From Methylorubrum populi (lineage in GTDB: Bacteria; Pseudomonadota; Alphaproteobacteria; Rhizobiales; Beijerinckiaceae), in assembly GCA_020741775.1 (NCBI GenBank), contig DYYG01000067.1, positions 1 through 41,621 on the forward strand: a stretch of DNA of 41,621 nucleotides, read 5' to 3'. Shown here one piece after another: positions 25,593-33,525 of this stretch; the first letter of the stretch is position 1, and every line of letters begins with the position of its first letter. The notes beneath the pieces are model-generated. The model was not told where the DNA came from. It did not search any database and worked only from the letters and a program-made list of their open reading frames with translations. The position numbers were made by a program, and so were the translations under genes.

Positions 25593-26333
25593 GTGACCGC
25601 CCGTCCTCCAATCCGCTTCCGCGGCCGCTCCTTCCTGGCCATGGTGCTGGCGCCGGTGCCGCCGATCGATGAGTGGCTCGCAGAACTCGACGCCCTCAAG
25701 CGGCGGGCGCCCGCCTTCTTCTCGGTGCGGGCGATCATCCTCGACGTGACAGGCTTGCGCTTCGAGCGTTCGGACCTCGCCTCCCTCTGCGAGGAGCTGA
25801 ACCGGCGCTCGATCACCATCCTCGGCATTGAGGGGATCGGGCCGACCTCCCTGGGGCCCGGCTTCCCGCCGCCGCTGGTGGGCGGAAAGCCGGTCGAGGA
25901 TATCGCCCCGCCCGAGCCCGGATCCGCGCCGTCGGCCGCCGCCGAGGCCGCCTCCGCAGCCCCTTCCGCTCCGACGCTGGTGGCCCCGGCCGCCCCCCGG
26001 CCGCGTTCCTTCGTCCTCGACGCGCCAGTGCGCTCGGGGCAGGTGATCCAGCATCTCGAGGGAGACGTGACCGTGCTCGGCTCGGTCGCCTCCGGGGCCG
26101 AGGTGATCGCCGGCGGCTCGATCCATGTCTACGGCGCCCTGCGAGGTCGGGCGATCGCCGGTGCGGTGGGCGATCCCGGGGCGCGGATCCTCGCCCGGAA
26201 GTTCGAGCCGGAACTCATCGCCATCGACGGCCTTTACAAGACCGCCGACGATCTCGGCTCCACCCGGCTCGGCCAAGCGGTCCAGGCCCGGCTCGAAGGC
26301 GATGCCATCGTCCTCGTACCCCTCGACGGCTGA
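25593..26333 (+). CDS. Second, orphan MinC-like protein
   Basis: A 246-residue paralogue of the minC at 22226-22912. The N-terminal domain (FRGRSFLAMVLAP... IILDVTGLRFERSDLASLCEEL) and the beta-helical C-terminal domain (VRSGQVIQHLEGDVTVLGSV, GGSIHVYGALRGRAIAGAVG, RKFEPELIAIDG) match closely, including the RSGQ MinD-binding motif. They are joined by an Ala/Pro-rich linker of about 30 residues (roughly 107-138), unlike the acidic linker of the first copy. It starts with GTG; the nearest upstream ATG (25567) reads into a stop. There is no minD or minE beside it, so any membrane recruitment would depend on the MinD encoded 3.4 kb away. Its function is not known; it may be a conditional or stage-specific division inhibitor. 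Confidence 0.85.
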   Translation: MTARPPIRFRGRSFLAMVLAPVPPIDEWLAELDALKRRAPAFFSVRAIILDVTGLRFERSDLASLCEELNRRSITILGIEGIGPTSLGPGFPPPLVGGKPVEDIAPPEPGSAPSAAAEAASAAPSAPTLVAPAAPRPRSFVLDAPVRSGQVIQHLEGDVTVLGSVASGAEVIAGGSIHVYGALRGRAIAGAVGDPGARILARKFEPELIAIDGLYKTADDLGSTRLGQAVQARLEGDAIVLVPLDG

Positions 26334-26393
26334 CGCTCCATCGCGCACCGGAGCGACGTGAGGCTCGGCCCATCCCCCGGCAGGGCGATCTGC

Positions 26394-26438
26394 GGCGGTG
26401 ATCCGCCGCCGCATCCCGGCTGGCGGCGGAAATCCGCC
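26394..26438. promoter_or_regulatory. Two tandem 14-base dyads, candidate enhancer (UAS) for a sigma-54 activator
   Basis: GGCGGTGATCCGCC (26394-26407) and GGCGGAAATCCGCC (26425-26438) share the pattern GGCGG-T/A-G/A-ATCCGCC. Their centres are 31 bases apart, about three helical turns. They lie roughly 90-135 bases upstream of the sigma-54 -24 element at 26528, the usual distance for bound activator hexamers. The first also lies 60 bases after the minC-like stop and could contribute to a hairpin. Confidence 0.5.
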
Positions 26439-26526
26439 ACCCGGCCTTGAGTGGTGCCCTGCGCGGCCCTGCAAAACCCCGTTCTTCATCAATTGCTTGA
26501 GAGAACCTGGGCGGCGCCTGCATGGC

Positions 26527-26542
26527 TGGCATGCGCTCTGCA
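26527..26542 (+). promoter_or_regulatory. Sigma-54 (-24/-12) promoter of the ABC transporter operon
   Basis: TGGCATGCGCTCTGCA matches the sigma-54 consensus TGGCACG-N4-TTGCW at 14 of the conserved and spacer positions. The invariant GG (26528-26529) and GC (26540-26541) are separated by exactly ten bases. Transcription would begin near 26553. This places the start codon of the next gene downstream, at the TTG at 26600, and rules out the ATG at 26522. Confidence 0.65.
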
Positions 26543-26599
26543 AGGGTGGTGAGGTCAATCAGACCGGCCGCCAGAGCCGGGCCATCAGGGAGAAGCGCC

Positions 26600-27559
26600 T
26601 TGCTTCAACGCCTCCGCCTCGCTGCCCTCGCCGCCGCTTCCTTGTTCGTTCCGAGTGTTGTCTCCGCCCAGGAAGTGGTGCGGGTCGGAAACCTCAAGCT
26701 CGCCCACTTTGCCGGCGTCTCCTACATCAAGGAGATTGCCAATTCCTGCGGGCTGACCGTCGATCTCAAGATCTTCGCCAAGGGGCCGGACATCATGCAG
26801 GCGATGCTCGCCGGCGAACTCGATGTCGGCGCCACCGCCTCGGAAGCTGCTATCTCTGCGCGCGGCAACGGCGCCCCCGTCTACATCGTCGGCGGCTTCG
26901 CCAAGGGCGGCGCCCGGCTGCTGGCGACGCCGGATTCCGGCATCAAGTCGGCGGCCGACCTGAAGGGCAAGAAGGTCGGCGTCACCCGCGGCTCGATCCA
27001 GGAGGTGCTGCTCGGCGCCGAGATGGCCAAGCACGGCCTCAAGGCCAAGGACGTCAACCTGATCTATCTCGGCTACCCGGACCTGAACCAGGCGCTGCTG
27101 CAGAAGCAGGTCGACGCGATCATGCAGACCGAGCCGCAATCGGCCCAGGCCATCGCCCGCGGCTTCGGCGTCGAGGTGATCAAGCCCTACGACACCCCGG
27201 TCGGCACGCCGATCCGCACGCTGGTGATGACCGAGAAGTTCTACAAGGATCATTCGAAGGTCGCGGCCAAGTTCATGGAATGCTTCGTGAAGGCTCAGAA
27301 GACCTTCATCGACGATCCCAAGACCGCGGAGACCTTCGTCACGCAGGACGTGTTCAAGGGGCAGGTCACCGGCGCAGAATTCCAGGAGGCGCTGGCCAAC
27401 TCGCCCTACACCCTGGAGATGAGCGCCGACCACATCCAGAAGACCACCGACGTCATGGCCGAGCACGGCATCGGCAAGATGTCGAAGCCGGCCAAGGCCG
27501 CCGAATGGGTGAAGCTCGACCTGCTGGAGGCCGCCAAGGCCTCGGCCGGCGCCAAGTAA
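26600..27559 (+). CDS. ABC transporter periplasmic substrate-binding protein (SsuA/TauA/NMT1-like)
   Basis: A 319-residue binding protein for an anionic or aromatic small molecule. TTG is chosen because AGGGAG lies seven bases upstream, the sigma-54 promoter sits inside the longer frame, and it yields a textbook signal peptide (LQRLRLAALAAASLFVPSVVSA, cleaved before QEVV). The mature protein has VRVGNLKLAHFAGVSYIKEIA, AMLAGELDVGATASEAAI and LKGKKVGVTRGSIQEVLLGAEM, all typical of the SsuA/NitT/TauT family. It is the first gene of a three-gene ABC operon (14 bases to the permease). The ligand is unknown. The downstream enzyme suggests a keto acid or its precursor. Confidence 0.85.
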   Translation: MLQRLRLAALAAASLFVPSVVSAQEVVRVGNLKLAHFAGVSYIKEIANSCGLTVDLKIFAKGPDIMQAMLAGELDVGATASEAAISARGNGAPVYIVGGFAKGGARLLATPDSGIKSAADLKGKKVGVTRGSIQEVLLGAEMAKHGLKAKDVNLIYLGYPDLNQALLQKQVDAIMQTEPQSAQAIARGFGVEVIKPYDTPVGTPIRTLVMTEKFYKDHSKVAAKFMECFVKAQKTFIDDPKTAETFVTQDVFKGQVTGAEFQEALANSPYTLEMSADHIQKTTDVMAEHGIGKMSKPAKAAEWVKLDLLEAAKASAGAK

Positions 27560-27572
27560 GGGGAGGCGAGCC

Positions 27573-28394
27573 ATGCAGACCTCTCGCCTGAGGGCGTTGG
27601 CCGAAGGCCTCGCCGTTCCCCTCGGCATCCTGGCGATCTGGCAGATCGCCTGCTCGGCCGGGCTAGTCAACCCGATGGTGCTGCCCTCGCCGGCCGCGGT
27701 CGCCGTGCGGTGGTGGGCCTATCTCGCGCCCCTCGAAGCCTACGATCCGGCCCAGGGCTCGTGGTTCGCATGGCTCTTCTCCGGGGAGATGCTGCACGAT
27801 GCCCTCGCCTCGCTCTACCGCGTGGTCGTCGGCTTCGTCGTCGGCGCCGGGCTCGCCCTGCCGCTCGGCCTGTTCATGGGATCGAGCGACGTGATCTACC
27901 GCCACGTCAACCCGCTGATGCAGGTGCTGCGGCCGATCCCGCCGATCGCCTATATCCCGCTCTCGATCCTGTGGTTCGGCCTCGGCAACGCCCCGGCGGT
28001 GTTCCTCATCGCCATCGGCGCCTTCTTCCCCGTCCTGATGAACACCATCGCCGGCGTGCGGCACGTGGACGGCATCTATATCCGCGCCGCCCGCAGCCTC
28101 GGGGCGAGCCGGATGACGATCTTCCGGCGGGTGATCCTGCCGGCGGCCACCCCCTACATCCTGTCGGGGGCGCGGATCGGCATCGGCACCGCCTTCATCG
28201 TGGTGATCGTGGCCGAGATGATCGCGGTCAATAACGGCCTCGGCTTCCGTATCCTGGAGGCGCGCGAATATTTCTGGTCCGACAAGATCATCGCCGGGAT
28301 GCTGACCATCGGCGCGCTCGGCCTGCTCATCGACATGGCGGTCAGCCGCCTCAACTCCCACCTGCTCCGCTGGCATCGCGGCTTGGAATCGTGA
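27573..28394 (+). CDS. ABC transporter permease (SsuC/TauC-like)
   Basis: A 273-residue inner-membrane permease with about six hydrophobic segments. The first is LAVPLGILAIWQIACSAGLV. The cytoplasmic EAA loop, which contacts the ATPase, appears as YIRAARSLGASRMTIFRRVILPAATPYILSGARIG near residue 170. This is typical of the nitrate/sulfonate/taurine uptake family. An insert between the first two membrane segments (APLEAYDPAQGSWFAWLFSGEML) is longer than in SsuC. GGGGAGG lies six bases before the ATG. It probably forms a homodimer with the neighbouring ATPase and binding protein. Confidence 0.9.
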   Translation: MQTSRLRALAEGLAVPLGILAIWQIACSAGLVNPMVLPSPAAVAVRWWAYLAPLEAYDPAQGSWFAWLFSGEMLHDALASLYRVVVGFVVGAGLALPLGLFMGSSDVIYRHVNPLMQVLRPIPPIAYIPLSILWFGLGNAPAVFLIAIGAFFPVLMNTIAGVRHVDGIYIRAARSLGASRMTIFRRVILPAATPYILSGARIGIGTAFIVVIVAEMIAVNNGLGFRILEAREYFWSDKIIAGMLTIGALGLLIDMAVSRLNSHLLRWHRGLES

Positions 28395-28402
28395 GGTCCT
28401 CC

Positions 28403-29272
28403 ATGTCCGTGCAACCCCATCCCATCGCGGCCGTCACGGAGCGCGCCATGCCGGTCTCCGGTCCCGTCGCCTCCGGCGCCCCGTCGCACATCGTGGTGAC
28501 CGGCGTCGACAAGGTCTTCGCCGTCCCGGGCGGCGAGGTCGTCGCCCTCAAGGACATCGACCTCACCATCAACCGGGGTGAGTTCGTCTGCCTGCTCGGG
28601 CCCTCGGGCTGCGGGAAGTCGACCCTGCTCAACGCCATCGCCGGCTTCTCCCACCCCACCCGCGGCGGCATCACCGTCGAGGGCCGTGCCGTGGCCGAGC
28701 CCGGTCCCGACCGGGGCATGGTGTTCCAGGAATACGCCCTGTTTCCCTGGATGACGGTGGCGCAGAACATCGCCTTCGGTCTGGAGATCAAGGGCATGGC
28801 CCGCGCGGCCATCGAGAAGCGGGTGGCCGAGCTGCTCGACATGCTCAAGCTCGCCGAGTTCCGTGACCGCTTCCCCAAGGACCTGTCCGGCGGCATGCGC
28901 CAGCGGGTGGCGATCGCCCGCGTGCTCGCCCTCGACAGCCCGGTGATGCTGATGGACGAGCCCTTCGGCGCCCTCGATGCCCTGACCCGCCGCTCGCTGC
29001 AGGACGAGCTGCTGCGGATCTGGGCGGCCACCGGCAAGACCATCGTGTTCGTCACCCACTCGATCGAGGAATCGATCTATCTGGCCGACCGGATCGTGGT
29101 GCTGACCTACCGCCCCGGCACGATCAAGCGCGACCTGCGGGTGGAGCTGCCGCGCCCGCGCGACAGCGCCTCGGCCGCCTTCAACGCCCTGAAGCGCGAC
29201 CTCTCCGCCCTCGTCACCGCCGAGCAGCACCGCTTCGAGCAGGTGGAGATGAAGGGCCTGACGACCGATTGA
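28403..29272 (+). CDS. ABC transporter ATP-binding protein (SsuB/TauB-like)
   Basis: A 289-residue nucleotide-binding subunit. Walker A GPSGCGKST lies near residue 68, the Q-loop VFQEYALFPWM near 106, the signature LSGGMRQRVAIARVLA near 161, Walker B VMLMDEPFGALDALTR near 181, and the switch histidine in FVTHSIEESIYLADR near 216. An N-terminal extension of about 30 residues precedes the ATPase domain. The ATG is supported by GAGG six bases upstream; an in-frame GTG at 28391 is the alternative and begins inside the permease stop region. It energises import by the permease of the same operon. Confidence 0.92.
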   Translation: MSVQPHPIAAVTERAMPVSGPVASGAPSHIVVTGVDKVFAVPGGEVVALKDIDLTINRGEFVCLLGPSGCGKSTLLNAIAGFSHPTRGGITVEGRAVAEPGPDRGMVFQEYALFPWMTVAQNIAFGLEIKGMARAAIEKRVAELLDMLKLAEFRDRFPKDLSGGMRQRVAIARVLALDSPVMLMDEPFGALDALTRRSLQDELLRIWAATGKTIVFVTHSIEESIYLADRIVVLTYRPGTIKRDLRVELPRPRDSASAAFNALKRDLSALVTAEQHRFEQVEMKGLTTD

Positions 29273-29343
29273 GGACGCGCCGGGATCGGGGCCGCTAAGG
29301 TCGTTGGCGCGCCCCGGTCCCGGCGGATATCCTGTCGACTCGT

Positions 29344-29385
29344 CTCATCCTGAGGTCCCGCTGCCCGCCGGCACCCCGGGATGAG
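29344..29385. repeat. Short REP-like hairpin between transporter and sensor kinase genes
   Basis: CTCATCCTGAGGT (29344-29356) and ACCCCGGGATGAG (29373-29385) are complementary at 11 of 13 positions. The left arm resembles the outer arm of the element at 15149-15282, so both are probably members of one repeat family. It may attenuate transcription between the ABC genes and the two-component genes. Confidence 0.45.
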
Positions 29386-29459
29386 GATCGCGCGTTGGAC
29401 CGGCCCGTCTCCGTGAACGGTCCGGAGCCTGTCGGCCTGAACCGGCGAAGCGGACCGCC

Positions 29460-31295
29460 ATGCCTTTCCCCCTCGCCAGGGCCGCCCGTGCCCTGCTCTT
29501 CGCCGCCCTGGCGGCCGCATCCCTCTTCGTCGTGATCGAGGCGGGGGAGGTGGCGGAGTCCCGCGTCGCCGAGAGCCTGGCCGGGGATGCCCGCCAGCGG
29601 GCCGAGATCTATGCCCAGAGCCTGGAGGGCGTGATCGAGCGGTTCGGCTTCCTGCCGGCGGCGGCGGCCCTCGACCTCCGGGTGCGGCAGCTCCTCTCCG
29701 CCCCCGACGATCCGGCGCAGGTGGCGACCGTCAACGCCTATCTTCAGCGGCTGAGCCGCGAGGCGGGGGCGGGCGTCGTCTACCTGCTGATCCCCTCCGG
29801 CCTCACCATCGCCGCCTCCAACTGGAACACCGCCCAGACCTATATCGGCCAGGATTTCTCCTATCGTCCGTATTTCACGGAGGCTTTGGCCGGGCGTACC
29901 GGGCGCTTCTACGCCGTCGGCACCCTGACCGGCATTCCCGGTTACTTCATCAGCGCGCCGGTCATCATCGACGGCGTCGTGCGCGGCGTCGTGGCGACCA
30001 AGGTCGACCTCGATCCGATGGAGGCGGTCTGGCGGGAGGGGACCGACCGCGTGCTGGTGGCGGATGCCAACGGCGTCGTCTTCCTCGCCTCGGACCCCGC
30101 CCTCAAGCTCCGGGCCACGAAGCCCGTGGCCGCGACCGCCCGGCAGGAGATGGAGCGGACGCGGCAATATGGGCGTGCGGATTATCCGCCGATCGAGCCC
30201 GGCCGAACCGAGACCGTCGGCGGCGCGCCCCTGATCAGCGGCTCGGAGGTGGCGCCGCAGAGCCGTGTCCTGTTCGAGGAGAAGCCGCTGCCGGCCTATG
30301 GCTGGACATTGCTGCTCTTCGCCGATGCCGCCCCGGTCGCCATCGCCGGACGCAGCGCCCGGCTCGGGGCGGCGCTGGGCCTGATCGTGCTCGGCCTGAT
30401 CGGCCTCTATGGACGCCAGCACCGGAGGCGGGTGCGGGAGAACCAGGCGGCGCAGCGCGAATTGGAGGCCAAGGTCGCCGCCCGCACCGCCGATCTCAGC
30501 ACCGCCAATCTCAAGCTCGCGGGCGAGATCGAGGAACGCGCCCGTGCCGAAGGCGATCTGCGGGAAACGCAGGGGGAGTTGATCCAGGCGGCCAAGATGG
30601 CGACCCTCGGCCAGATGGCGGCAGGCATCACCCACGAACTGAACCAGCCCCTCGCCGCCCTGCGCGGGCTCGCCGAGAATGCCGGCGCCTTCCTGCGCCA
30701 GGGCCGGGAGGAGGAGGCGGCGGCCAACCTCACCCGCATCGTCTCCCTGGTGGACCGGCTCGGTAAGATCACCGGGCAGCTGCGCAGCTTCTCCCGCCGC
30801 TCGGGGACGGAGCGCGTCGCCGTGGACGTGGCCGCCGCCATCGCCGAAAGCCTCGCGATCCTCTCGCCGCGCATTCGCGCCTCCGGCGCGCGGGTGACGA
30901 CCGATCTCGACCCGGCGGCGCAATGGGTCGTGTTCGAGCCGATCCGGCTGTCGCAGGTGCTGGTCAACCTTGTCGGCAACGCCCTCGACGCGGTGAAGGG
31001 GCGTCCCGGAGCGCAGGTGGTGATCCGCGCCTGGGCCGGAGAGGGGCAGGTCGTGCTCAGCGTCGAGGATAACGGTCCGGGCCTCGAGGGCGCGGCGCTC
31101 GCCCGCATCTTCGATCCGTTCTTCACCACCAAGCCGGCGGGGGAGGGGCTCGGGCTCGGGCTGCCGATCTCGCTGGCCATCGCCCGCGAATTCGGTGCCA
31201 CGCTCCAGCCCCGGCCGATGCCCGGCGGCGGCCTCGCCTTCGACCTCGCGCTGGAAGCGGCCGCCGGCCCGGAAAGGATGCGCCATGTTTCCTGA
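29460..31295 (+). CDS. DctB-like membrane sensor histidine kinase
   Basis: A 611-residue sensor. A membrane segment (about 10-27) is followed by a periplasmic double-Cache domain (about 30-295). Its segment SNWNTAQTYIGQDFSYRPYFTEAL closely resembles DctB-type dicarboxylate sensors. A second membrane segment spans about 300-318. A coiled coil (about 325-378) leads to the dimerisation domain, with the phosphorylated histidine at 392 in MAAGITHELNQPLAAL. The ATPase domain holds NLVGNALDAVKG (N box), VEDNGPGL (G1) and GLGLGLPIS (G2). It overlaps the response regulator gene by 11 bases. It probably senses the solute carried by the ABC transporter upstream, but the ligand need not be a C4-dicarboxylate. 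Confidence 0.92.
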   Translation: MPFPLARAARALLFAALAAASLFVVIEAGEVAESRVAESLAGDARQRAEIYAQSLEGVIERFGFLPAAAALDLRVRQLLSAPDDPAQVATVNAYLQRLSREAGAGVVYLLIPSGLTIAASNWNTAQTYIGQDFSYRPYFTEALAGRTGRFYAVGTLTGIPGYFISAPVIIDGVVRGVVATKVDLDPMEAVWREGTDRVLVADANGVVFLASDPALKLRATKPVAATARQEMERTRQYGRADYPPIEPGRTETVGGAPLISGSEVAPQSRVLFEEKPLPAYGWTLLLFADAAPVAIAGRSARLGAALGLIVLGLIGLYGRQHRRRVRENQAAQRELEAKVAARTADLSTANLKLAGEIEERARAEGDLRETQGELIQAAKMATLGQMAAGITHELNQPLAALRGLAENAGAFLRQGREEEAAANLTRIVSLVDRLGKITGQLRSFSRRSGTERVAVDVAAAIAESLAILSPRIRASGARVTTDLDPAAQWVVFEPIRLSQVLVNLVGNALDAVKGRPGAQVVIRAWAGEGQVVLSVEDNGPGLEGAALARIFDPFFTTKPAGEGLGLGLPISLAIAREFGATLQPRPMPGGGLAFDLALEAAAGPERMRHVS

Positions 31296-32652
31296 GGCTG
31301 CGGCCGTGACGGAGGCGCCGCGTCCGCGGGTCGTGCTGATCGACGACGAGGAGATGGTCCGCCTCTCGATGGAGCAGGCGCTCCAGCTCGCCGGCATCGC
31401 GGTCGAGGCTTTCGAGAGTGCCGAGGCGGCCCTGCCGGCCATCGCCCGCGACTTCGCCGGCATCGTGGTGAGCGACGTGCGCCTGCCGGGCAGCGACGGG
31501 CTCGCCCTGCTCGCCGAGATCCGCCGCCGCGATCCGGAATTGCCGGTGGTGCTCGTCACCGGCCACGGCGACATCGCCATGGCGGTCGCCGCCATGCGGG
31601 AGGGCGCCTATCACTTCATCGAGAAGCCCTTCGTCAACGACGCCTTCGTCGAGGTGGTCCGCCGGGCCCTGGAGAAGCGGGCGCTGGTGATGGAGAACCG
31701 GCGCCTGCGCGATGCCCTCGACCGGGGCGATGCGCGGGGGAGCGCCGTGGAGCGCTGCCTCGTCGGCCAGTCGCCGGCCATGCGGCGGCTGCGCGACGAC
31801 GTCGCCTCGCTCGCCTCCGCCGCCGCCGACGTGCTGGTGCTCGGCGAGACCGGGGCAGGCAAGGAGCAGGTCGCCCGCGCCCTGCACGAGGGCGGCAGCC
31901 GCGCGGCCAAGCCCTTCGTGGCGATCAATTGCGGCGCCATCCCCGAGAGCATGTTCGAGAGCGAGATCTTCGGCCACGAGGCCGGCGCCTTCACCGGGGC
32001 GGGGAAGCGCCGCATCGGCAAGGTCGAGCATGCCAGCGGCGGCACGCTGTTCCTCGACGAGGTCGAGAGCATGCCGCTCGCCCTTCAGGTGAAGCTGCTG
32101 CGGGTGCTGCAGGACCGGCGGGTCGAACGGCTGGGCTCGAACACCAGCGTGCCGGTCGATCTGCGGGTGGTGGCCGCCACCAAGGAGGATCTCGGCGCGC
32201 TGTCCGAGGCCGGGCGCTTCCGCCGCGACCTGTTCTTCCGCCTCAACGTGGTGACCCTGACCCTGCCGCCGCTGCGGGAGCGGCGCGAGGACATTCCGCT
32301 GCTGTTCGAGATGTTCCTCGTTCAGGCGGCGGTGAAGTACCAGCGCCCGGTGATCGAGGTGCCGCCTTCCTTGCGCCGCTCGCTGATGCTGGCCGACTGG
32401 CCGGGCAATGTGCGCGAGCTGAAGAACGCCGCCGAGCGCGCCATGCTCGGCTTCCTCAACCCGGATCTTGCCGGAGGCACCGGCCCGGCACCGGGGCTCG
32501 ACGCCCTGCTCGACCGAGTCGAGCGCCTCGTCATCGAGGATGCGCTCAAGGTGTCCGGCCAGCGCATCGCCGAGGCCGCCCGGGCGCTCGGCCTGCCGCG
32601 CAAGACGCTCTCCGACCGCATGAGGCGGCTCGGCCTGAGCGCGGGCGATTGA
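31285..32652 (+). CDS. DctD-like sigma-54-dependent response regulator
   Basis: A 455-residue NtrC-family activator. The receiver domain (about 14-130) has acidic residues in LIDDEE and the phosphorylated aspartate D64 in VVSDVRLPGSDG. The AAA+ domain has Walker A GETGAGKE at 187-194, the sigma-54-contacting GAFTGA loop at 234-239 and GGTLFLDEVESMPL as Walker B. The C-terminal Fis-type helix-turn-helix is RIAEAARALGLPRKTLSDRMRRLGL. All motifs needed for sigma-54 activation are intact. The ATG lies inside the kinase gene (11-base overlap). Its likely target is the sigma-54 promoter at 26527-26542, with the tandem dyads upstream as binding sites. Confidence 0.94.
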   Translation: MFPEAAAVTEAPRPRVVLIDDEEMVRLSMEQALQLAGIAVEAFESAEAALPAIARDFAGIVVSDVRLPGSDGLALLAEIRRRDPELPVVLVTGHGDIAMAVAAMREGAYHFIEKPFVNDAFVEVVRRALEKRALVMENRRLRDALDRGDARGSAVERCLVGQSPAMRRLRDDVASLASAAADVLVLGETGAGKEQVARALHEGGSRAAKPFVAINCGAIPESMFESEIFGHEAGAFTGAGKRRIGKVEHASGGTLFLDEVESMPLALQVKLLRVLQDRRVERLGSNTSVPVDLRVVAATKEDLGALSEAGRFRRDLFFRLNVVTLTLPPLRERREDIPLLFEMFLVQAAVKYQRPVIEVPPSLRRSLMLADWPGNVRELKNAAERAMLGFLNPDLAGGTGPAPGLDALLDRVERLVIEDALKVSGQRIAEAARALGLPRKTLSDRMRRLGLSAGD

Positions 32653-32679
32653 TCGTTTTTTGACCGAGAGACCTTGTCC

Positions 32680-33510
32680 GTGATCCACGACACCACCGGC
32701 TGGCCGCCGCTCATCCTCGCCAACGCTCCCAACGGCGCCACCCGCACCAAGGCCGACCATCCGGCCCTTCCGATGAGTGCCGCCGAACTCGCCCGCACCG
32801 CGGCCGAGATCGCCGAGGCCGGCGCGGCGCTGATCCATGTCCATGTCCGTGACGGGGAGGGCCGCCATCTCCTCGACGCCGACGCCTATCGCGCCGCCAC
32901 CCAGGCGATCCGGGCAGAGGTCGGCGACCGCCTCGTGGTGCAGATCACCTCCGAGGCGGCGGGCCGTTACGTCGCGCCGGAGCAGATGGCGGTGGTGCGG
33001 GCGGTGCGGCCAGAGGCGGTGTCGCTCGCCCTGCGCGAGATCGTGGCCGATGCGGCCTCCGAAGCGGCGGCGGCGGAGTTCTTCGCCTGGGCGCGGCGCG
33101 AGCGCATCTTCCTGCAGGTCATCCTCTACGAGCCGGCCGAGGTGATCCGCTACGCCGAACTCAAGCGTCGCGGCGTGCTCGGCGATGGCCAGGATTTCCC
33201 GCTCTTTGTCCTCGGCCGCTACACGCCCGGTCAGGTGTCGCGGCCGGCGGACCTGCTGCCCTTCCTCGCCGTCGCCGAAGATCTGCCGCTCTGGTCGATC
33301 TGCGCCTTCGGCCCCCGCGAGAATGCCTGCGCCCTGGTGGCGGCGGGCTTGGGCGGCCATGTGCGCGTCGGTTTCGAGAACAGCCTGCTCGCCCCCGACG
33401 GCCGCCCGGCCGAGAGCAACGCCGCCCAGATCCGCTGCGCCGCCGAAGGGGCCCGCCTCCTCGGCCGCCCGCTGGCCGACGCGGAGACCGCGCGGGCGCT
33501 GATGGCGTAA
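32680..33510 (+). CDS. Beta-keto acid cleavage enzyme (BKACE, DUF849 family)
   Basis: A 276-residue TIM-barrel zinc enzyme family. Members condense a beta-keto acid with acetyl-CoA and cleave it to acetoacetate and a new acyl-CoA; the founding member acts on 3-keto-5-aminohexanoate. Family motifs visible are LANAPNGATRTKADHPALP near residue 11, GAALIHVHVRDGEGRH near 50 (HVHVRD contains zinc ligands), VQITSEAAGRY and HVRVGFENSL near 223. GTG is chosen because GAGAG is nine bases upstream; TTG at 32674 is the alternative. It follows the regulator by 27 bases and is probably co-transcribed. The identity of the keto acid cannot be read, but it links import and sensing to catabolism. Confidence 0.85.
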   Translation: MIHDTTGWPPLILANAPNGATRTKADHPALPMSAAELARTAAEIAEAGAALIHVHVRDGEGRHLLDADAYRAATQAIRAEVGDRLVVQITSEAAGRYVAPEQMAVVRAVRPEAVSLALREIVADAASEAAAAEFFAWARRERIFLQVILYEPAEVIRYAELKRRGVLGDGQDFPLFVLGRYTPGQVSRPADLLPFLAVAEDLPLWSICAFGPRENACALVAAGLGGHVRVGFENSLLAPDGRPAESNAAQIRCAAEGARLLGRPLADAETARALMA

Positions 33511-33525
33511 CCCCTCCCTCCTGCT

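Noticed and set aside
26522..26599. Upstream ATG start for the ABC substrate-binding protein
   Set aside because: It would place the sigma-54 promoter inside the gene and put 26 Arg/Ala-rich residues before a normal signal peptide. The TTG at 26600 has a good ribosome site.
29295..31595. Minus-strand frame of more than 700 codons opposite the sensor kinase
   Set aside because: The plus-strand kinase and regulator have complete, ordered motifs. The minus-strand product is repetitive in Gly/Arg/Glu/Asp and resembles no family.
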